This document shows, piece after piece, positions 62,905-64,000 of a DNA stretch of 64,000 bases. Source of the DNA: Trinickia violacea (GTDB lineage: Bacteria; Pseudomonadota; Gammaproteobacteria; Burkholderiales; Burkholderiaceae); assembly GCF_005280735.1 (NCBI RefSeq), contig NZ_CP040077.1, positions 3,782,001 through 3,846,000 on the forward strand, given 5' to 3'. The notes beneath the pieces were generated by a model. It ran no database searches and was not told the DNA's origin. It saw only the letters and a program-made list of their open reading frames with translations. Position 1 is the stretch's first letter; every line of letters begins with the position of its first letter. The translations under genes and the position numbers were made by a program.

Positions 62905-63945
62905 ATGCGATTCAAACAACTTCGCGCGGCGCTCTTCGCCGCTGCAGTACTCGCCGCGAGCGGCGCGGCTCACGCGGCCAGCCCGAGCGACTGGTGCGCC
63001 TCCGGCAAGACCGTGCACTTTGCCGGCATCACCTGGGAAAGCGGCGCGTTCGCCACTGAAGTGCTGCGGCAGATTCTCGAGAAGGGCTATGGCTGCAAGA
63101 CCGACGTCGTGCCCGGCAGCACCGCGGCCACCGAAACCGCGCTCGCTCACAACGACATCCAGGTCTGGGCCGAGCAATGGACGGGCCGCAGCGAGATCAC
63201 CGCGAAGGCCGTCGCTTCGGGCAGCGTCAAGCTGGTCGGCGATACGCTGCCCGGCGGCACGAAGGAAGGCTGGTTCGTTCCCGAATATGTCGTGAAGGGC
63301 GACGCCGCGCGCGGCATCAAGCCGTCGGCGCCAGGGCTCGCTTCCGTCTCCGATCTGCCGAAGTACAAGAACCTCTTCACCGACGACGAAGAGCCCAACA
63401 AGGGCCGCTTCCTGAACTGTCCGTCGGGCTGGGACTGCGAGCGCGTCAACACGCGGCTCCTGAAGGTGCTCAAGCTCGACGATTCGTATACGAACTTCCG
63501 CCCCGGCACGGGCGCGGCGCTCGATGCGGCGATCGCGTCGGCCTACGAGCGCGGCAAGCCGATCCTCTTCTACTACTGGGGCCCGGCCGCGCTGATGGCG
63601 AAGTACAAGCTCACCGAGCTCAAGATGCCGCCGTACAACGACGCCTGCTGGCAGACGCTGCGTAACGAAAGCAGCACGTCGCAATGCGCGTCGTCGTACA
63701 TGGTCTCGCACATCACGGTGGGCGTATCGACGCCGTTCTACCAAGCCGACCCGCAGCTGATCACGATGCTCCAGAAGGTCCAGTTCCCGATGGACTTCCT
63801 GAACTCGACCATCCTCGAGATGAACACGAAGAAGCTCGACGGCAGCACGATGGCCACCGACTTCCTGAAGACGCATCCCGAGATGTGGAAACAATGGGTG
63901 CCGGCCGACGTGGCGTCGAAGATCCAGGCGAGCCTGGCGAGCTAA
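62905..63945 (+). CDS. Glycine betaine/choline-type ABC substrate-binding protein
   Basis: The 346-residue product starts at ATG 62905 after GGAGA and has a signal peptide cleaved after AHA (MRFKQLRAALFAAAVLAASG). It has the OpuAC/ProX family pattern: TVHFAGITWESGAFATEVLR, the loop VPGSTAATETALAHNDIQVWAEQW with Trp residues that hold a quaternary amine by cation-pi contacts, LNCPSGWDCERVNTRLLKVL and YYWGPAALMAKY, with Trp again in DACWQTL. It is the periplasmic part of an osmoprotectant or amine importer. The permease and ATPase genes probably lie beyond the window edge. Confidence 0.9.
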   Translation: MRFKQLRAALFAAAVLAASGAAHAASPSDWCASGKTVHFAGITWESGAFATEVLRQILEKGYGCKTDVVPGSTAATETALAHNDIQVWAEQWTGRSEITAKAVASGSVKLVGDTLPGGTKEGWFVPEYVVKGDAARGIKPSAPGLASVSDLPKYKNLFTDDEEPNKGRFLNCPSGWDCERVNTRLLKVLKLDDSYTNFRPGTGAALDAAIASAYERGKPILFYYWGPAALMAKYKLTELKMPPYNDACWQTLRNESSTSQCASSYMVSHITVGVSTPFYQADPQLITMLQKVQFPMDFLNSTILEMNTKKLDGSTMATDFLKTHPEMWKQWVPADVASKIQASLAS

Positions 63946-64000
63946 TGGCTGTTAGCTGATACGCGAGCTGATGATGAATTCGTTTTTCCTACACTTGTCG

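Overview
The window is chromosomal DNA of a betaproteobacterium of the Burkholderiaceae (Burkholderia, Paraburkholderia, Caballeronia, Trinickia group). This is inferred from the high GC, the order rmlBACD next to apaH, the run pyrR-pyrB-pyrC' with ruvX and yqgE, and the rubredoxin-thiD-groESL neighbourhood. The exact genus cannot be read from the sequence by eye. I saw no tRNA, rRNA, CRISPR array or intact insertion sequence.

Positions 1-16.9 kb are a surface-polysaccharide locus, read mostly on the minus strand. Transcription starts upstream of rmlB and runs rmlB-rmlA-rmlC-rmlD (dTDP-L-rhamnose), then the ABC exporter wzm-wzt with a C-terminal carbohydrate-binding domain. It continues through a 1082-residue methyltransferase/coiled-coil/two-glycosyltransferase protein and a sugar-nucleotide reductase, to hddA-gmhA-hddC-gmhB (GDP-D-glycero-D-manno-heptose). 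Most of these genes overlap or nearly touch, so they look like one operon. Two small methyltransferases, a 599-residue AT-rich membrane protein and the tail of a GtrA-like protein close the locus.

Positions 17-29.2 kb are conserved housekeeping genes: apaH, an APS kinase (cysC), a PlsC-type acyltransferase, the noncatalytic dihydroorotase homologue pyrC', pyrB, pyrR, ruvX, yqgE, an unidentified helical protein, rubA, a ThiD-like kinase, and groES-groEL under a sigma-70 promoter and a perfect CIRCE operator.

Positions 29.2-43.5 kb are an accessory region of envelope, metal and redox genes with signs of rearrangement. It holds several secreted beta-propellers, a cluster of small exported proteins of which two are His-rich with DNA-level tandem repeats, chrB-chrA with a paired dyad operator, an MFS transporter followed by a propeller gene without its 5' end, a YVTN/DUF305 pair, a chimeric-looking cytochrome c, and a cupredoxin.

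Positions 43.5-51.3 kb hold an XRE-cupin regulator divergent from an MHS transporter-amidase-DadA-like oxidase catabolic set, with two copies of a 16-bp operator-like sequence between them. NudC, a family 2 glycosyltransferase and a BamE-like lipoprotein follow.

Positions 51.4-61.9 kb are a dense two-component module of six minus-strand genes in two tight sets: hybrid kinase with Hpt, double receiver, receiver-EAL; then CHASE3-PAS kinase, Rcp1-type regulator, receiver-PAS-HisKA_3 kinase. The EAL domain has altered loop-6 residues. A small lipoprotein and a glycine-betaine-type binding protein end the window.
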